This document shows positions 49,207 through 58,578 of a stretch of DNA of 64,000 bases, in pieces. Both the position numbers and the translations under genes were made by a program. Under the pieces are notes generated by a model. That model saw nothing but the letters and a program-made list of their open reading frames with translations. It did no database searches and was not told where the DNA came from. Within the stretch, counting starts at the first letter, position 1; every line of letters begins with the position of its first letter. This DNA comes from Thermotoga sp. SG1 (GTDB lineage: Bacteria; Thermotogota; Thermotogae; Thermotogales; Thermotogaceae): contig NZ_LNDD01000002.1 in NCBI RefSeq assembly GCF_002865985.1, forward strand, positions 1 to 64,000, written 5' to 3'.

Positions 49207-51572
49207 ATAACAGAGAAGAATTCTGGAAATCCAAGATATCCGCTCTTTTCCATGATCCTATAACGAAGGCCTTTGATGTTATAAAACATGAAGAAGTATC
49301 AAAAAAGATCCTGCAAACCCTTGAGGTCGAACCCGAAAGAGGAAGAGAAGACCCATTGGCAAGTGCCATGGACAGATTCCCGATTCCATATGAAAGAATT
49401 GGAAAGCAGATTTACGTCTCATTCGCTGAAACTGTTTTTGTCCATCCTTTCACCGGAGAAGAACTAAATGAAGTGAAAGATTTCTTTCAAAGCCAGAACA
49501 TCGAAGAAATGAAAAGGCTCCTGGATGGCAGATTGAAAGAATTGAAAGAGAAAAACCATTCTTATGAAAAACTCTTCCATGCTCTCTGGTGGAATCTGCC
49601 CTACCTTGTGAACGGAAGCCAGTTTCTTCCAGCGGATACCAGAATAGCCAACCACTCGATAATAGACCACTTGGACGTCACATCTGCCCTGAAGGGCTGT
49701 TTAGAAGGCAATGAAATAAAAGCTTCTCTAATAGCGGTTGCAATAGGCCCTGTTCAGGAGATCATTTCCCAGGCCAGAAAGGCAAGGGATTTGTGGGCAG
49801 GAAGCTATCTTCTCTCGTATCTCATCTACGCCGCCATAGAAACTGTTGGGAAAAAATACGGTTTCGATTCCATCATATCTCCTTATTTAAGAGGGAACTA
49901 CTTTGTTGAAAAAACTCTCAATGATATGGGGGTCTATCTTGGAAACTACTGTCCTGTACCTTCGAACGAAAGCGTCGCATCTCTTCCGAACCTTTTCGTC
50001 GCAATAGTTCCAGAATCGGAAGTAAAATGCATTCTCGAAGACTGCGAAAAATCAATTAAAGACAGGTGGAAAGAACTCACTGATAAAACAAAGGAAAAAC
50101 TGAAGAAATATAAATATACATTCAACGAGGAATCCTTCAACTGCCAAGTAGGTCTTTTCCCCGATATACAAACAGCAAGTGTGTCTTTTTCCAATCCCGA
50201 CGAAGTTGAAAGGACCATAAAAAAACTTTTCGTGGGAAAGGATATAGAAAAGTTCAGAGAGGCTTTGAAAATAGTGAAAGACCACGGTGGATACAAGGAG
50301 AATTCGGGTGCGTTCTACAGATATTTTCATCAACTTCTTTCTGCAAAACTTGCCGCAAAAAAGGCAGCCAGATCTTTTCCGAAGTACGAAGAAAATATTT
50401 ACCCGGGTTTTCCGGATCTTATGGATGCAGACGATTTCGGGGCAGGAGTCAGAGCATGTGTTTTGTGGGAGGATATAGAAAAGGTTGACAAACTTGGAAC
50501 ACTGAATGCCGTGAAAAGACTCCTTCCAGAGATTATTGGAATCAAACTAAAATTTGATTCAACGACAGATATTGCAAAGAACAACGAAGCAAATCAGAAT
50601 ATCAAAGATCCTGGGAAGTTCAAGAACGGGTACATTGGAGTTCTTCTGATGGATGGAGATCAGATGGGAAAGTGGATGTTTGGAGAAAAAGCCCCTCCTC
50701 TGGAAAAAGTGGTTCATCCAAAAGTCAAAGATGCTTTCGAAAGAAATGAAGAATTGAGCAAGGTGTGGGAAATTTTAAGAAAGATAAGAACAATCCAGCC
50801 CGCGTACCACAGAGGTGTTTCAAGAACCCTTGGAATCTTTTCTCAATTTGTTAGTAGTATAGTAGAGAAACACAAGGGTATGCTCATTTACAGTGGTGGG
50901 GACGATGTTCTGGCACTTCTTCCTGCAGACAGTGTTTTGGAATGTGCCAACAAGTTGAGAAAGTTCTTTTCTGGAAAGGGAGTAGAGATAGAGGGGAAAG
51001 AGTTTGTAGCAAAAGATGGAATTCTCTATCTAAATGGCGAACCATTTGCCCCATTGATGGGTGAAAATACCACAATGAGTGCAGGTATTGCCGTTGTCCA
51101 TCACAAATTTCCACTTCAGGTGGCCCTGAAAATGGCAAGAGCAGCGGAAAGACAGGCAAAGAACAGATATGGTCGGAATGCCTTCTGCATCTCTCATGTG
51201 AAAAGATCTGGTCAGATGATCTTCATTGGATCGAAGTGGGAAATAGGCGATATGGATGTGGTTGACAGATCCTTGAAGATCCTGGAAGATATGGAGAACA
51301 AAAAAGTCTCCCACCGAAGCCTGTACAAACTTCTTTCTCCAGATTATGTTCTCTTCGAAGAATACTTTGAAAAGTTCATAGAATATGTTTTGAAAAGATC
51401 TATCCATACAGAAAAAGATGAGAAGAAGATAATAGAAGAACTCAAAGACCACCTGAAAAAGATGGTCGACTTCTACATGAAGGATTTACACTTTACCTTC
51501 GCAGAGGCCGTTTCGAACACTCTCGAATTTTTGATAACTTTTCGTACCATGAAGAGAGGTGAAGTTTCGTGA
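49203..51572 (+). CDS. cmr2: Type III-B Cas10/Cmr2
   Basis: 789 residues. N-terminal degenerate HD region (ISALFHDPITKAF, H17-D18), first palm AIGPVQEIISQARKARDLWAGSYLLSYL, and the second palm with intact YSGGDDVLALLP (GGDD at about 565-568). It should synthesise cyclic oligoadenylate when Cmr binds target RNA, so the window encodes two such cyclases. Helical C-terminal domain follows. Start GTG overlaps cmr1, stop overlaps cmr3. Confidence 0.94.
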   Translation: MNNREEFWKSKISALFHDPITKAFDVIKHEEVSKKILQTLEVEPERGREDPLASAMDRFPIPYERIGKQIYVSFAETVFVHPFTGEELNEVKDFFQSQNIEEMKRLLDGRLKELKEKNHSYEKLFHALWWNLPYLVNGSQFLPADTRIANHSIIDHLDVTSALKGCLEGNEIKASLIAVAIGPVQEIISQARKARDLWAGSYLLSYLIYAAIETVGKKYGFDSIISPYLRGNYFVEKTLNDMGVYLGNYCPVPSNESVASLPNLFVAIVPESEVKCILEDCEKSIKDRWKELTDKTKEKLKKYKYTFNEESFNCQVGLFPDIQTASVSFSNPDEVERTIKKLFVGKDIEKFREALKIVKDHGGYKENSGAFYRYFHQLLSAKLAAKKAARSFPKYEENIYPGFPDLMDADDFGAGVRACVLWEDIEKVDKLGTLNAVKRLLPEIIGIKLKFDSTTDIAKNNEANQNIKDPGKFKNGYIGVLLMDGDQMGKWMFGEKAPPLEKVVHPKVKDAFERNEELSKVWEILRKIRTIQPAYHRGVSRTLGIFSQFVSSIVEKHKGMLIYSGGDDVLALLPADSVLECANKLRKFFSGKGVEIEGKEFVAKDGILYLNGEPFAPLMGENTTMSAGIAVVHHKFPLQVALKMARAAERQAKNRYGRNAFCISHVKRSGQMIFIGSKWEIGDMDVVDRSLKILEDMENKKVSHRSLYKLLSPDYVLFEEYFEKFIEYVLKRSIHTEKDEKKIIEELKDHLKKMVDFYMKDLHFTFAEAVSNTLEFLITFRTMKRGEVS

Positions 51573-52558
51573 AACTGTGGGGAATATTTTTTGAACCCGA
51601 AGATTGGGTTGGTTTTCGCGAAGTGAGAAGTTTCTCCTTCTCGGACAGAGTGGAGAGTGTTTTTCCAACATCGTTTCCCTTTTATGGAGCCGTCAGGACT
51701 GCTTTGATGAGAAGAGGCAAAGATTTTGACCCCGGAGATTCAGAAAGGGCAGGAACGATCAGGATGTTCGGACCTTTCATCTTTGAGAACACCTCCGACG
51801 GAAAGAAAATCTGCTTTCCCATTCCAAAGAATGTGTACAAAGTTGGTGATGAGTACAAAACCATGCCGGTTCTGGAAACGGAAGAAGGATTTCTTCCCTG
51901 GAAACCAGAATTAGACGCAGACAGCAAAATCGAGGAAGATTTCATTGAACTGAGAGAACTCGAAAGGATGAGAAAAGGAGAAAGTTTCAAGGCCGTTTCC
52001 CTTAAACATGCTGAGTTTGTTGCCAGAGAAACCCGTGTGGGAATTGCCCTTGAAACTGATAAGAAAAGAGCCAGAGAGAGAATGATATACTCGATATCCT
52101 ACTACAGGTTCAGAAACGGCGGCTTCGTTATGCTAACAGACGATGAAAGAACAGCAGAATTGATATCCGAAATTGAAGGGGTATTCCTTGGATTCAGAAG
52201 TAGATGGGTAAACGTGGAGATCGAGGAGATAAAAACGGATGTGTTTGATCCTCTTGAAAAGGAAAATGTCGCGGTTTACCTCGTGACCCCTGCCGTGTTC
52301 AGTGGTGGAGGTGTTCCTTCTTCGAGGACTTTGGTAGGAAGAAAGATTCTGACAACGGTTGGTGTACGAAAACTTCCAGTGTCAGGATGGGATCTTCAGA
52401 AGAAAATGCCCAAGAAGATTTATCATGCAGTATCTCCTGGTGCGGTTTACTATCTTGGTGATAAAGCCAATGAAAATGAGCATGAGGAAAGTGAACTTAG
52501 GGACTTTGGATTCGGAAGGTACGTGTTCATGGAATGGAAAAAACTTAGGGAGGGATAG
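51569..52558 (+). CDS. cmr3: Type III-B Cmr3 (Cas5-like)
   Basis: 329 residues. WGIFFEPEDWVGFREVRSF and the turn FPFYGAVRTALMRRG open the RAMP fold typical of Cmr3; FSGGGVPSSRTLVGRK and VSPGAVYYLG are later conserved elements. It binds the crRNA 5' tag and contacts Cmr2. GTG start after GAGGTGAAG. Confidence 0.9.
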   Translation: MKLWGIFFEPEDWVGFREVRSFSFSDRVESVFPTSFPFYGAVRTALMRRGKDFDPGDSERAGTIRMFGPFIFENTSDGKKICFPIPKNVYKVGDEYKTMPVLETEEGFLPWKPELDADSKIEEDFIELRELERMRKGESFKAVSLKHAEFVARETRVGIALETDKKRARERMIYSISYYRFRNGGFVMLTDDERTAELISEIEGVFLGFRSRWVNVEIEEIKTDVFDPLEKENVAVYLVTPAVFSGGGVPSSRTLVGRKILTTVGVRKLPVSGWDLQKKMPKKIYHAVSPGAVYYLGDKANENEHEESELRDFGFGRYVFMEWKKLREG

Positions 52559-52562
52559 GAAG

Positions 52563-53435
52563 ATGGAAGAAAAGCAGGTTTTTCTCCTCTACGCAGAAAC
52601 CCAGGTTCACGCGGGAACTGGTTTTGAAACGGGTGTTGTTGATCTTCCGATTCAAAGGGAAAGAACCACGAAGTTTCCCGTTATACAGGGAATAAAAGGA
52701 GCGTTGAGGGCGTATTTCAGAGTGAATAGCAAAGACAAGGGTAAAGAAATAGAGATATTCGGAAGCGATCCTGAAAGTGGAGAAGAAACTAAACCTGGAA
52801 ATCTGAACTTCTCCGAAGCAAAGATACTTCTGTTTCCTGTTAGAAACCCGGACAAACTTTTCGTTTGGGTCACTTGTCCCCTTGTCTTGGTAAGATTTGC
52901 AAAAGCGGTCGATGAAGAAGAGGTTATCAAAGAAATAGAAGAAAGGGCAAAGATAGATTACGACAAGTGTCTTCCTCTCTTCGATGCGAGAAAAGTCTAT
53001 CTTGAGGAGATAAAACTGGAGGCAGTTGATATAGATCTTCCAAAAACAAGAAGGTTGATAGCCAAAATTTCTAGATGTGCACCGATAGATTATTTGAAAA
53101 ACAAGATAAAAAGTGATGTGGTCATAGTGAACGATACTCTCTTTTCTGAGATAGTTCAAAGCATGACAGAAGTAGTGCCGAGAATAAGGATTAACAGGGA
53201 GACAAAAACAGTCGAAGAAGGTGGGTTGTGGTATGAAGAATATCTGCCGCAAGATACGGTGATGTACTTTGTGGTGAGAAAAAGTTATTACAACAACATG
53301 AAAGATTCTTTGATGGAGACTTTTAAAAGTACAGTACACGGTAATCTCGTTAATATCGGAGGAAAAGAAACCGTTGGAAAAGGTATGGTGTGGATCTACG
53401 CGTGGGGGGATGAAGATGGAGATTCTCAGTCTTAA
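52563..53435 (+). CDS. cmr4: Type III-B Cmr4 (Cas7-like backbone RNase)
   Basis: 290 residues from ATG 52563 after AGGGAGGGA. LLYAETQVHAGTGFETGVVDLPIQRERTTKFPVIQGIKGALR is the Cmr4 N-terminus; the aspartate in VVDLPIQRE is the likely site for target RNA cleavage. C-terminal glycine-rich NIGGKETVGKGMVW. Overlaps cmr5 by 20 bases. Confidence 0.93.
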   Translation: MEEKQVFLLYAETQVHAGTGFETGVVDLPIQRERTTKFPVIQGIKGALRAYFRVNSKDKGKEIEIFGSDPESGEETKPGNLNFSEAKILLFPVRNPDKLFVWVTCPLVLVRFAKAVDEEEVIKEIEERAKIDYDKCLPLFDARKVYLEEIKLEAVDIDLPKTRRLIAKISRCAPIDYLKNKIKSDVVIVNDTLFSEIVQSMTEVVPRIRINRETKTVEEGGLWYEEYLPQDTVMYFVVRKSYYNNMKDSLMETFKSTVHGNLVNIGGKETVGKGMVWIYAWGDEDGDSQS

Positions 53436-53796
53436 ACTTGGGAAAAAAGCTATGGAGCTAGTCAGGGAAATATCTGAAAACGACAAAGTATCTGAGAAAG
53501 AAAAAGATGACTATCTCAAAACAGTGAAAAAACTGGGAAGTTTAATCGTGCAAAATGGTATCCTTGGAGCAATGATCTTCCTCGAAGAAAAGAAAAAGAA
53601 TACGGTATTAAATCATCTTAAGAAATTGATCGAAGAGATGACGGGCATAGGAAATTTATCTGAAGATATGATGAACAATATCGATATCGAAAAATACTTG
53701 AAGATTCAGATAGCGGCACTCGAGGCTTCAAAATGGCTCAAAAGGTGTGCAGAGATCCTCATAGGTGGTGAGAAAAATGAATCTTCCAGAGAGTAA
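53416..53796 (+). CDS. cmr5: Type III-B Cmr5 small subunit
   Basis: 126 residues from ATG 53416 (GGGGGG upstream; ATG 53410 is too close). All helical, with LGSLIVQNGILGAMIFLEEKKK, matching the Cmr5 small subunit that lines the target strand. Overlaps cmr6 by 20 bases. Confidence 0.9.
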   Translation: MEILSLKLGKKAMELVREISENDKVSEKEKDDYLKTVKKLGSLIVQNGILGAMIFLEEKKKNTVLNHLKKLIEEMTGIGNLSEDMMNNIDIEKYLKIQIAALEASKWLKRCAEILIGGEKNESSRE

Positions 53797-54493
53797 AAAT
53801 TTGAGTTTGTATTGGGACAAGTACAGTTTCTTTTCTTTGAAAAAAAGCGATAATAACAAAGAGGGAATTCTTAAAAAAATGATTGATCTTCTTCAAAATC
53901 TCAAGGAAAAAAAGTACATCTTAGATATTTTGCAAACACGTCGGAAACTCATTCATGAAAAAAGAAAACCAATAATCAATCTAAAAATGAAGGTGAGAAG
54001 CAAACTCCTTGTGGGGGCTGGATCTCCTTCTCCTGTCGAGGTCGGTATCACACTCTCCAGAAACTACGGTGTTCCTGTTATCCCAGGAAGTGCCATAAAA
54101 GGAACTTTCGCCAGTTTTCTTTACGAAAATGGGGAATTTGACAAATTCTCTCATATCTTTGGGGATGAAGAAAAGGAGGGAGCATTGATCTTTCTCGATG
54201 CGATACCTGTATCAGATTTGAGACTCTCAGTTGACATCATCAATCCACACTTTCAACCTTATTACATGCAAGAAAAGTCTCCACCGAACGATTGGTATGA
54301 TCCAGTTCCTGTGAAATACATCGTTGTGGGAGAAGGAATATTTCAGTTTACAGTTCTGGAAGATCTCGAAAGGTCGATCAAAGATTCAGAAAAGAAAGAG
54401 ATAAAAGAAAGATTCATAGAGATGCTCAAAGTCTATGGACTTGGTGCAAAGACAAATTACGGATACGGTCGGTTCAATGATGTTCTATCATGA
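53777..54493 (+). CDS. cmr6: Type III-B Cmr6
   Basis: 238 residues from ATG 53777. RAMP protein: SKLLVGAGSPSPVEVGITLSRNYGVPVIPGSAIKGTFASF, IFGDEEKEGALIFLDAIP, and GLGAKTNYGYGRF at the C-terminus. Part of the Cmr backbone near Cmr1. Last gene of the operon that starts at cas8b. Confidence 0.92.
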   Translation: MNLPESKNLSLYWDKYSFFSLKKSDNNKEGILKKMIDLLQNLKEKKYILDILQTRRKLIHEKRKPIINLKMKVRSKLLVGAGSPSPVEVGITLSRNYGVPVIPGSAIKGTFASFLYENGEFDKFSHIFGDEEKEGALIFLDAIPVSDLRLSVDIINPHFQPYYMQEKSPPNDWYDPVPVKYIVVGEGIFQFTVLEDLERSIKDSEKKEIKERFIEMLKVYGLGAKTNYGYGRFNDVLS

Positions 54494-54544
54494 AATTGTG
54501 ATACAATATCAAATGATAAGGATCCCGAACTTCTCTGTGTTTTG

Positions 54545-54588
54545 AAAAGAGCGCGCCACGAGCCTAAAAGGCTCTGGCCGCTCTTTTT
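54545..54588 (+). terminator. Terminator of the cas/cmr operon, ahead of the GGDEF gene
   Basis: Bulged stem AAAAGAGCG...GAGCC / GGCTC...GCTCTTTT with a TAAAA loop and a T run. It ends 16 bases before the GGDEF start codon, so the GGDEF gene must be read through it or started from a promoter beyond it. Confidence 0.75.
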
Positions 54589-54604
54589 TGAGGTGGGGGG
54601 AAAC

Positions 54605-55444
54605 ATGAAAAATGGCCATCACGAACTTTTGAAAAGAACACTGGGTTCCATTCAAAGTGTACAGGGGTTTGTTCTTTTGGAAAACGAAAGGGAAGAACTC
54701 TCTGTGAAATTATCAGTGGGGAAGGTTCCTCTTTTCTTCAAAGAAGGTTTTTCTTTCACGATAGACGAGGTGTTAGAACTTTTCAAGTTTCAGAGGGATG
54801 CCGCTGTGGTCTCCCTCATAAAAGACAGTGAGTGTCGAAAAATGTTGCTACTTTACTTGAAGAAACCGTTGGAGAAAGAAACTATCTTGTTGATCCAGTC
54901 ATTGCTTTCTGCATCAGAATGTGAGGATTTCTATCTCAATGTAAGAGAACTGGAGCACATGGCCTATCACGATCCTCTAACAGGGCTTCCAAACAGGCGT
55001 TATTTTTTCGAATTTGGGGGCAAATATCTCGACATTGCAAAACGTGAGGGCAAGAAGGTTTTTATACTCTTTTTGGACCTTTCTGGTTTTAAGAAGATAA
55101 ACGATACTTACGGTCATCCTTTCGGCGATGAGGTTTTGAAAACCATATCGAAGAGGATTATTGACCGGATAAGAAAAAGCGACGTCATATCCCGTTTTGG
55201 AGGAGATGAATTCGCTTTATTGTTATACGATATGAAGGAAGATTACCTGGATTCTTTCCTGGAGAGACTTTTTTCTGCTTTCAAGATGCCCGTTAGAATA
55301 GGGAGCACTGAAACCCACATATCTGCCAACGTGGGTGTTGCAAAATTTCCAGAGGATGGAACGAATTTGGAAGAACTCTTGAAAGTGGCCGACTCGAGGA
55401 TGTACAAGGCAAAAAAGATGAAAACCCACTATGTTTTTGTTTGA
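54605..55444 (+). CDS. Diguanylate cyclase (GGDEF domain)
   Basis: 279 residues from ATG 54605, after GAGGTGGGGGG; an earlier frame start lies in the terminator. The first ~120 residues form an unrecognised, soluble sensor-like region. The GGDEF domain starts at AYHDPLTGLPNRRYF; FLDLSGFKKINDTYGHPFGDEVL and RFGGDEFALLL are intact, and RKSD five residues before GGDEF is a product-inhibition (I) site. It should make cyclic di-GMP. It follows the cmr operon closely but after a terminator. Confidence 0.88.
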   Translation: MKNGHHELLKRTLGSIQSVQGFVLLENEREELSVKLSVGKVPLFFKEGFSFTIDEVLELFKFQRDAAVVSLIKDSECRKMLLLYLKKPLEKETILLIQSLLSASECEDFYLNVRELEHMAYHDPLTGLPNRRYFFEFGGKYLDIAKREGKKVFILFLDLSGFKKINDTYGHPFGDEVLKTISKRIIDRIRKSDVISRFGGDEFALLLYDMKEDYLDSFLERLFSAFKMPVRIGSTETHISANVGVAKFPEDGTNLEELLKVADSRMYKAKKMKTHYVFV

Positions 55445-55456
55445 GAATTTTTCCGC

Positions 55457-55945
55457 TTATTTTTCTATTGAAATCCTACTTCCTACCTTAAATCCGTGCC
55501 TTTCGAAAAAGCCCTTCTTCACTTCCAGAGCGTATTTGAATGGTTTTGGAGCATAGTAAACCTTGCATGGTTCTTTTTCACATGGCTCCATTTCCTGAAT
55601 GGAAAATATGATGCCATTTCTGTCTATAAAGGCGATTTCGAGGGGAACGTAGGTGTTTTTCATCCAGAAGCCGCTTCTTGTATCTTCTTCGAAAACAAAG
55701 AGCATCCCGAAATCGTCCGGGATGCTCTCTCTGTACATCAGGCCAATTGAACGCAGAAGAGGTGTGTTTGCTATTTCAACACGGAGTTTCAGAGATTTCT
55801 TTCCATCGGTGATCACAATCTCTCCTTCTGGAAATTTCACCTTCTTTTCCTGACCGGATGCAACTATGATCGCTACAATTCCAGCTACGATCAGAGCAAG
55901 AAAAATCAGCCTTTTAATGTTCAGGAGTTTCAAATTCTGGGTCAC
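55457..55945 (-). CDS. DUF192 family membrane-anchored protein
   Basis: 162 residues. One N-terminal hydrophobic segment ([19 protein letters not shown]) anchors it outside the membrane. The DUF192 core has [28 protein letters not shown] and [16 protein letters not shown]. Function of the family is unknown. The GTG start overlaps the end of xylA by 4 bases; a later TTG is possible. Confidence 0.85.
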   Translation of the reverse strand: MTQNLKLLNIKRLIFLALIVAGIVAIIVASGQEKKVKFPEGEIVITDGKKSLKLRVEIANTPLLRSIGLMYRESIPDDFGMLFVFEEDTRSGFWMKNTYVPLEIAFIDRNGIIFSIQEMEPCEKEPCKVYYAPKPFKYALEVKKGFFERHGFKVGSRISIEK

Positions 55946-57276
55946 CTCAGTTCCAGAATGGTCTTCACTATGTAGCTGTTGAGAAGACTTTCGAGGTACT
56001 CCTGCTTTCCAGATGGAAGTTCTATCGTCTCTTTGTCTATTATATACTCTTCGAGTTTTTCAAAGTCCACTTTCCCTTCAACAATTTCCTTTCCGATGCC
56101 CTCCCTGAAACTTCTGTACTTTTCTTCGATGAATCTATCCAGAACACCATCCTTCACGAGTTTGTATGCCACCTTGAAGCCGAGAGCAAAGGTGTCCATT
56201 CCCGCTATGTGCCCTATGAAGAGGTCCTCCACTTTGTAAGAAGCCCTCCTCACCTTCGCATCGAAGTTGAGCCCGCCTTTTGTGAAGCCTCCCGCTTTTA
56301 TCACTTCGTACATGGCAAGAGTTGTATCGTAGACGTTTGTTGGGAACTGGTCGGTATCCCATCCAAGAAGAAGATCTCCCTGGTTTGCATCGATACTTCC
56401 GAGTTTTCCAAGAATTCTTGCCATTCTCAGCTCATGCTGGAAGGTATGGCCAGCGAGCGTGGCGTGATTCGCCTCGATGTTGAATTTGAAGTACTCATCG
56501 AGACCATGACTCTTCAAAAAGGCATAGGCGGTTGCAACGTCGAAGTCGTACTGGTGTTTGGTGGGTTCTTTTGGTTTTGGTTCAATGAGGAACTGTCCGG
56601 TAAAACCGATCTTTTTTGCGTAATCCACGGCCATTCTGAGGAAGCGGGCGAGGTTTTCGAGTTCAAGTTCAAGGTTCGTGTTGAGGAGTGTTTCATATCC
56701 TTCTCTCCCGCCCCAGAAGACATATCCTTCTCCTCCGAGTTCTTTGGTGATTTCGAGGGCCTTTTTCACCTGGGCAGCTGCGTACGCAAAAACATCTGCA
56801 CTGCAGGTTGTCGCTGCACCGTGCATGTATCTTGGATGTGAAAAGAGATTTGCGGTACCCCAGAGGAGTTTCACGTTGCTGTCTTTCATCCTCTCTTTGA
56901 TTCTCTCCACCACTCTGTCCAGAATTTTGTTTGTCTCTCTCAGTGTTTTTCCCTCGGGAGCGATGTCTCTGTCGTGGAAGCAGAAGTACTCGATGTTGAG
57001 TTTTTCGCAGAATTCAAAGAGAGCATCCACCCTTGCAAAGGCCTTGTCTATAGGGTCGGTGTACTTGTTCCAGGGACGATCGGCCGTTGGATCTCCGAAC
57101 GGATCTCTTCCTTCGTTCACGAAGGTATGCCAGAAGGCAACGGAGAATTTCAGATGGTCCTTGAGAGGTTTACCGTCGATCACCTCGTTTGGATCGTAGA
57201 ATTTGAATGCAAACGGGTTTGTGCTTTCTTTACCTTCAAACTGCACTTTTGGGATTTCTGGAAAGAACTCTGCCAT
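55942..57276 (-). CDS. xylA: Xylose isomerase, class II
   Basis: 444 residues, the long class II form with an N-terminal insert ([26 protein letters not shown]). Catalytic and metal-binding parts: [28 protein letters not shown] and [17 protein letters not shown]. It converts D-xylose to D-xylulose and also D-glucose to fructose; the Thermotoga enzymes are the well-known thermostable ones. ATG after GGGAGGTGTTCAC, behind a sigma-A promoter. Confidence 0.97.
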   Translation of the reverse strand: MAEFFPEIPKVQFEGKESTNPFAFKFYDPNEVIDGKPLKDHLKFSVAFWHTFVNEGRDPFGDPTADRPWNKYTDPIDKAFARVDALFEFCEKLNIEYFCFHDRDIAPEGKTLRETNKILDRVVERIKERMKDSNVKLLWGTANLFSHPRYMHGAATTCSADVFAYAAAQVKKALEITKELGGEGYVFWGGREGYETLLNTNLELELENLARFLRMAVDYAKKIGFTGQFLIEPKPKEPTKHQYDFDVATAYAFLKSHGLDEYFKFNIEANHATLAGHTFQHELRMARILGKLGSIDANQGDLLLGWDTDQFPTNVYDTTLAMYEVIKAGGFTKGGLNFDAKVRRASYKVEDLFIGHIAGMDTFALGFKVAYKLVKDGVLDRFIEEKYRSFREGIGKEIVEGKVDFEKLEEYIIDKETIELPSGKQEYLESLLNSYIVKTILELR

Positions 57277-57309
57277 GTGAACACCTCCCTAAATTTTTTC
57301 TATCAATCA

Positions 57310-57339
57310 ATTATATAAAATTCCACGGGGTTATTTCAA
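57310..57339 (-). promoter_or_regulatory. Predicted sigma-A promoter of xylA
   Basis: On the minus strand TTGAAA (57334-57339), 18-bp spacer, TATAAT (57310-57315), about 34 bases before the xylA start codon. The same stretch overlaps a weaker plus-strand TTTCAA-17-TATACT (57334-57362) for the M20 peptidase gene. Confidence 0.65.
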
Positions 57340-57383
57340 ATATTTTTTTAGAGAGATATACTTGTACTTGGGAGGTGTTTCAG

Positions 57384-58574
57384 ATGGAGATAACAAAAAA
57401 GATAGAAGAATTGAAAGACGAGATGGTGGATTCCCTGAAAAGGTTCATATCGATCAACTCAGTGAACCCAGCCTTCGGTGGTCCTGGAGAAAAAGAGAAA
57501 GCCGACTGGCTCGAAGAACTTCTCAGAAAAATGGGATACAGTGTTCAGCGTTATGATACAAAAGACCAGAATGGAATATGGAGATCGAACCTGCTTGCGA
57601 CGATTCCTGGCAAAGACAAAAGCAAAACCCTGTGGATAGTAACGCACATAGATACTGTTCCGCCCGGGGATCTTTCGCTGTGGAAGACGGATCCTTTCAC
57701 CCCCGTTGTGAAAGATGACAGGGTGTATGGAAGAGGTGCTGAGGACAACGGCGGGTCGATGGTTGCTTCTATATACGCGGGGAAGGCCCTCATGGAATTA
57801 GGCGTAGTTCCCGAGTACAACTTTGGTCTTGCGCTCGTTGCCGATGAGGAAGCAGGAAGCAGATATGGAATCCAGTGCCTCATAGAAAAGGGTGTTTTCA
57901 GGCCAGATGACATGTTTCTGGTGCCCGATGCTGGAAACGAGAGGGGAGACTTCATAGAGATTGCAGAAAAGAGCATTCTCTGGTTCAAAGTGACGGTGAA
58001 CGGAAAGCAGGGTCATGCCTCAAGGCCGAGGACCACAGAGAACGCCCTCAGAAAAGGAGCGCAGATCATAACGGAGCTGGATGAGACACTCCACAGGAAA
58101 TATTCAGAAAAAGACGAACTCTTCGACGAGCCACTCAGCACCTTCGAGCCAACCCGTTCGGAAAAGACCGTGGATAACGTGAACACGGTTCCAGGAAGAT
58201 TCGTCTTCTACTTCGATTGCAGAGTCCTTCCGCGCTACGATCTTGACGACGTTCTGTCCACCGTGGAGTCGATCCTTGACGGAAGAGGAGCGGAACTTGA
58301 GGTGGTGGTGAAACAGCCTGCTCCAGATCCCACGCCGGTTGATTCTGAACTCGTTGTGAAACTTTCGAGTATTTTGAGAAGTCTAAGAGGTCTGGAGGCC
58401 AGGGCTGGTGGTATCGGGGGAGGCACCTGTGCGGTTTTCTTCAGAAAAAAAGGCTGGCCTGCTGTTGTCTGGAGTACCATAGAGGAAACTGCACATCAAC
58501 CAAACGAGTACAGAAGGATATCCCATATGGTGGAGGACGCAAAGATCTTTGCACTTCTTGGTGTTGAGAGGTGA
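57384..58574 (+). CDS. M20 family metallopeptidase/deacylase
   Basis: 396 residues from ATG 57384 (GGGAGGTGTTTCAG upstream); the open frame extends 177 bases further upstream but lacks a ribosome site. Di-zinc M20 motifs: VTHIDTVPPGD, GRGAEDNGGSM, ADEEAGSRYG, PDAGNERG and the dimerisation domain start KVTVNGKQGHASRP. The C-terminal TAHQPNEY supplies the last zinc ligand. ArgE/DapE/carboxypeptidase G2 relatives; substrate uncertain, dipeptides or acyl-amino acids. Confidence 0.88.
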   Translation: MEITKKIEELKDEMVDSLKRFISINSVNPAFGGPGEKEKADWLEELLRKMGYSVQRYDTKDQNGIWRSNLLATIPGKDKSKTLWIVTHIDTVPPGDLSLWKTDPFTPVVKDDRVYGRGAEDNGGSMVASIYAGKALMELGVVPEYNFGLALVADEEAGSRYGIQCLIEKGVFRPDDMFLVPDAGNERGDFIEIAEKSILWFKVTVNGKQGHASRPRTTENALRKGAQIITELDETLHRKYSEKDELFDEPLSTFEPTRSEKTVDNVNTVPGRFVFYFDCRVLPRYDLDDVLSTVESILDGRGAELEVVVKQPAPDPTPVDSELVVKLSSILRSLRGLEARAGGIGGGTCAVFFRKKGWPAVVWSTIEETAHQPNEYRRISHMVEDAKIFALLGVER

Positions 58575-58578
58575 AGGG

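Noticed and set aside
52545-53486. 313-residue minus-strand open frame over cmr4
   Set aside because: Antisense shadow of cmr4, rich in phenylalanine and serine; no start signals.
54545-54588. Riboswitch ahead of the GGDEF gene
   Set aside because: The hairpin has a loop of A/T and a run of T like a simple terminator; none of the cyclic di-GMP riboswitch conserved parts are present.
56209-56841. 210-residue plus-strand open frame inside xylA
   Set aside because: Shadow of a highly conserved enzyme gene on the other strand; no recognisable domain.
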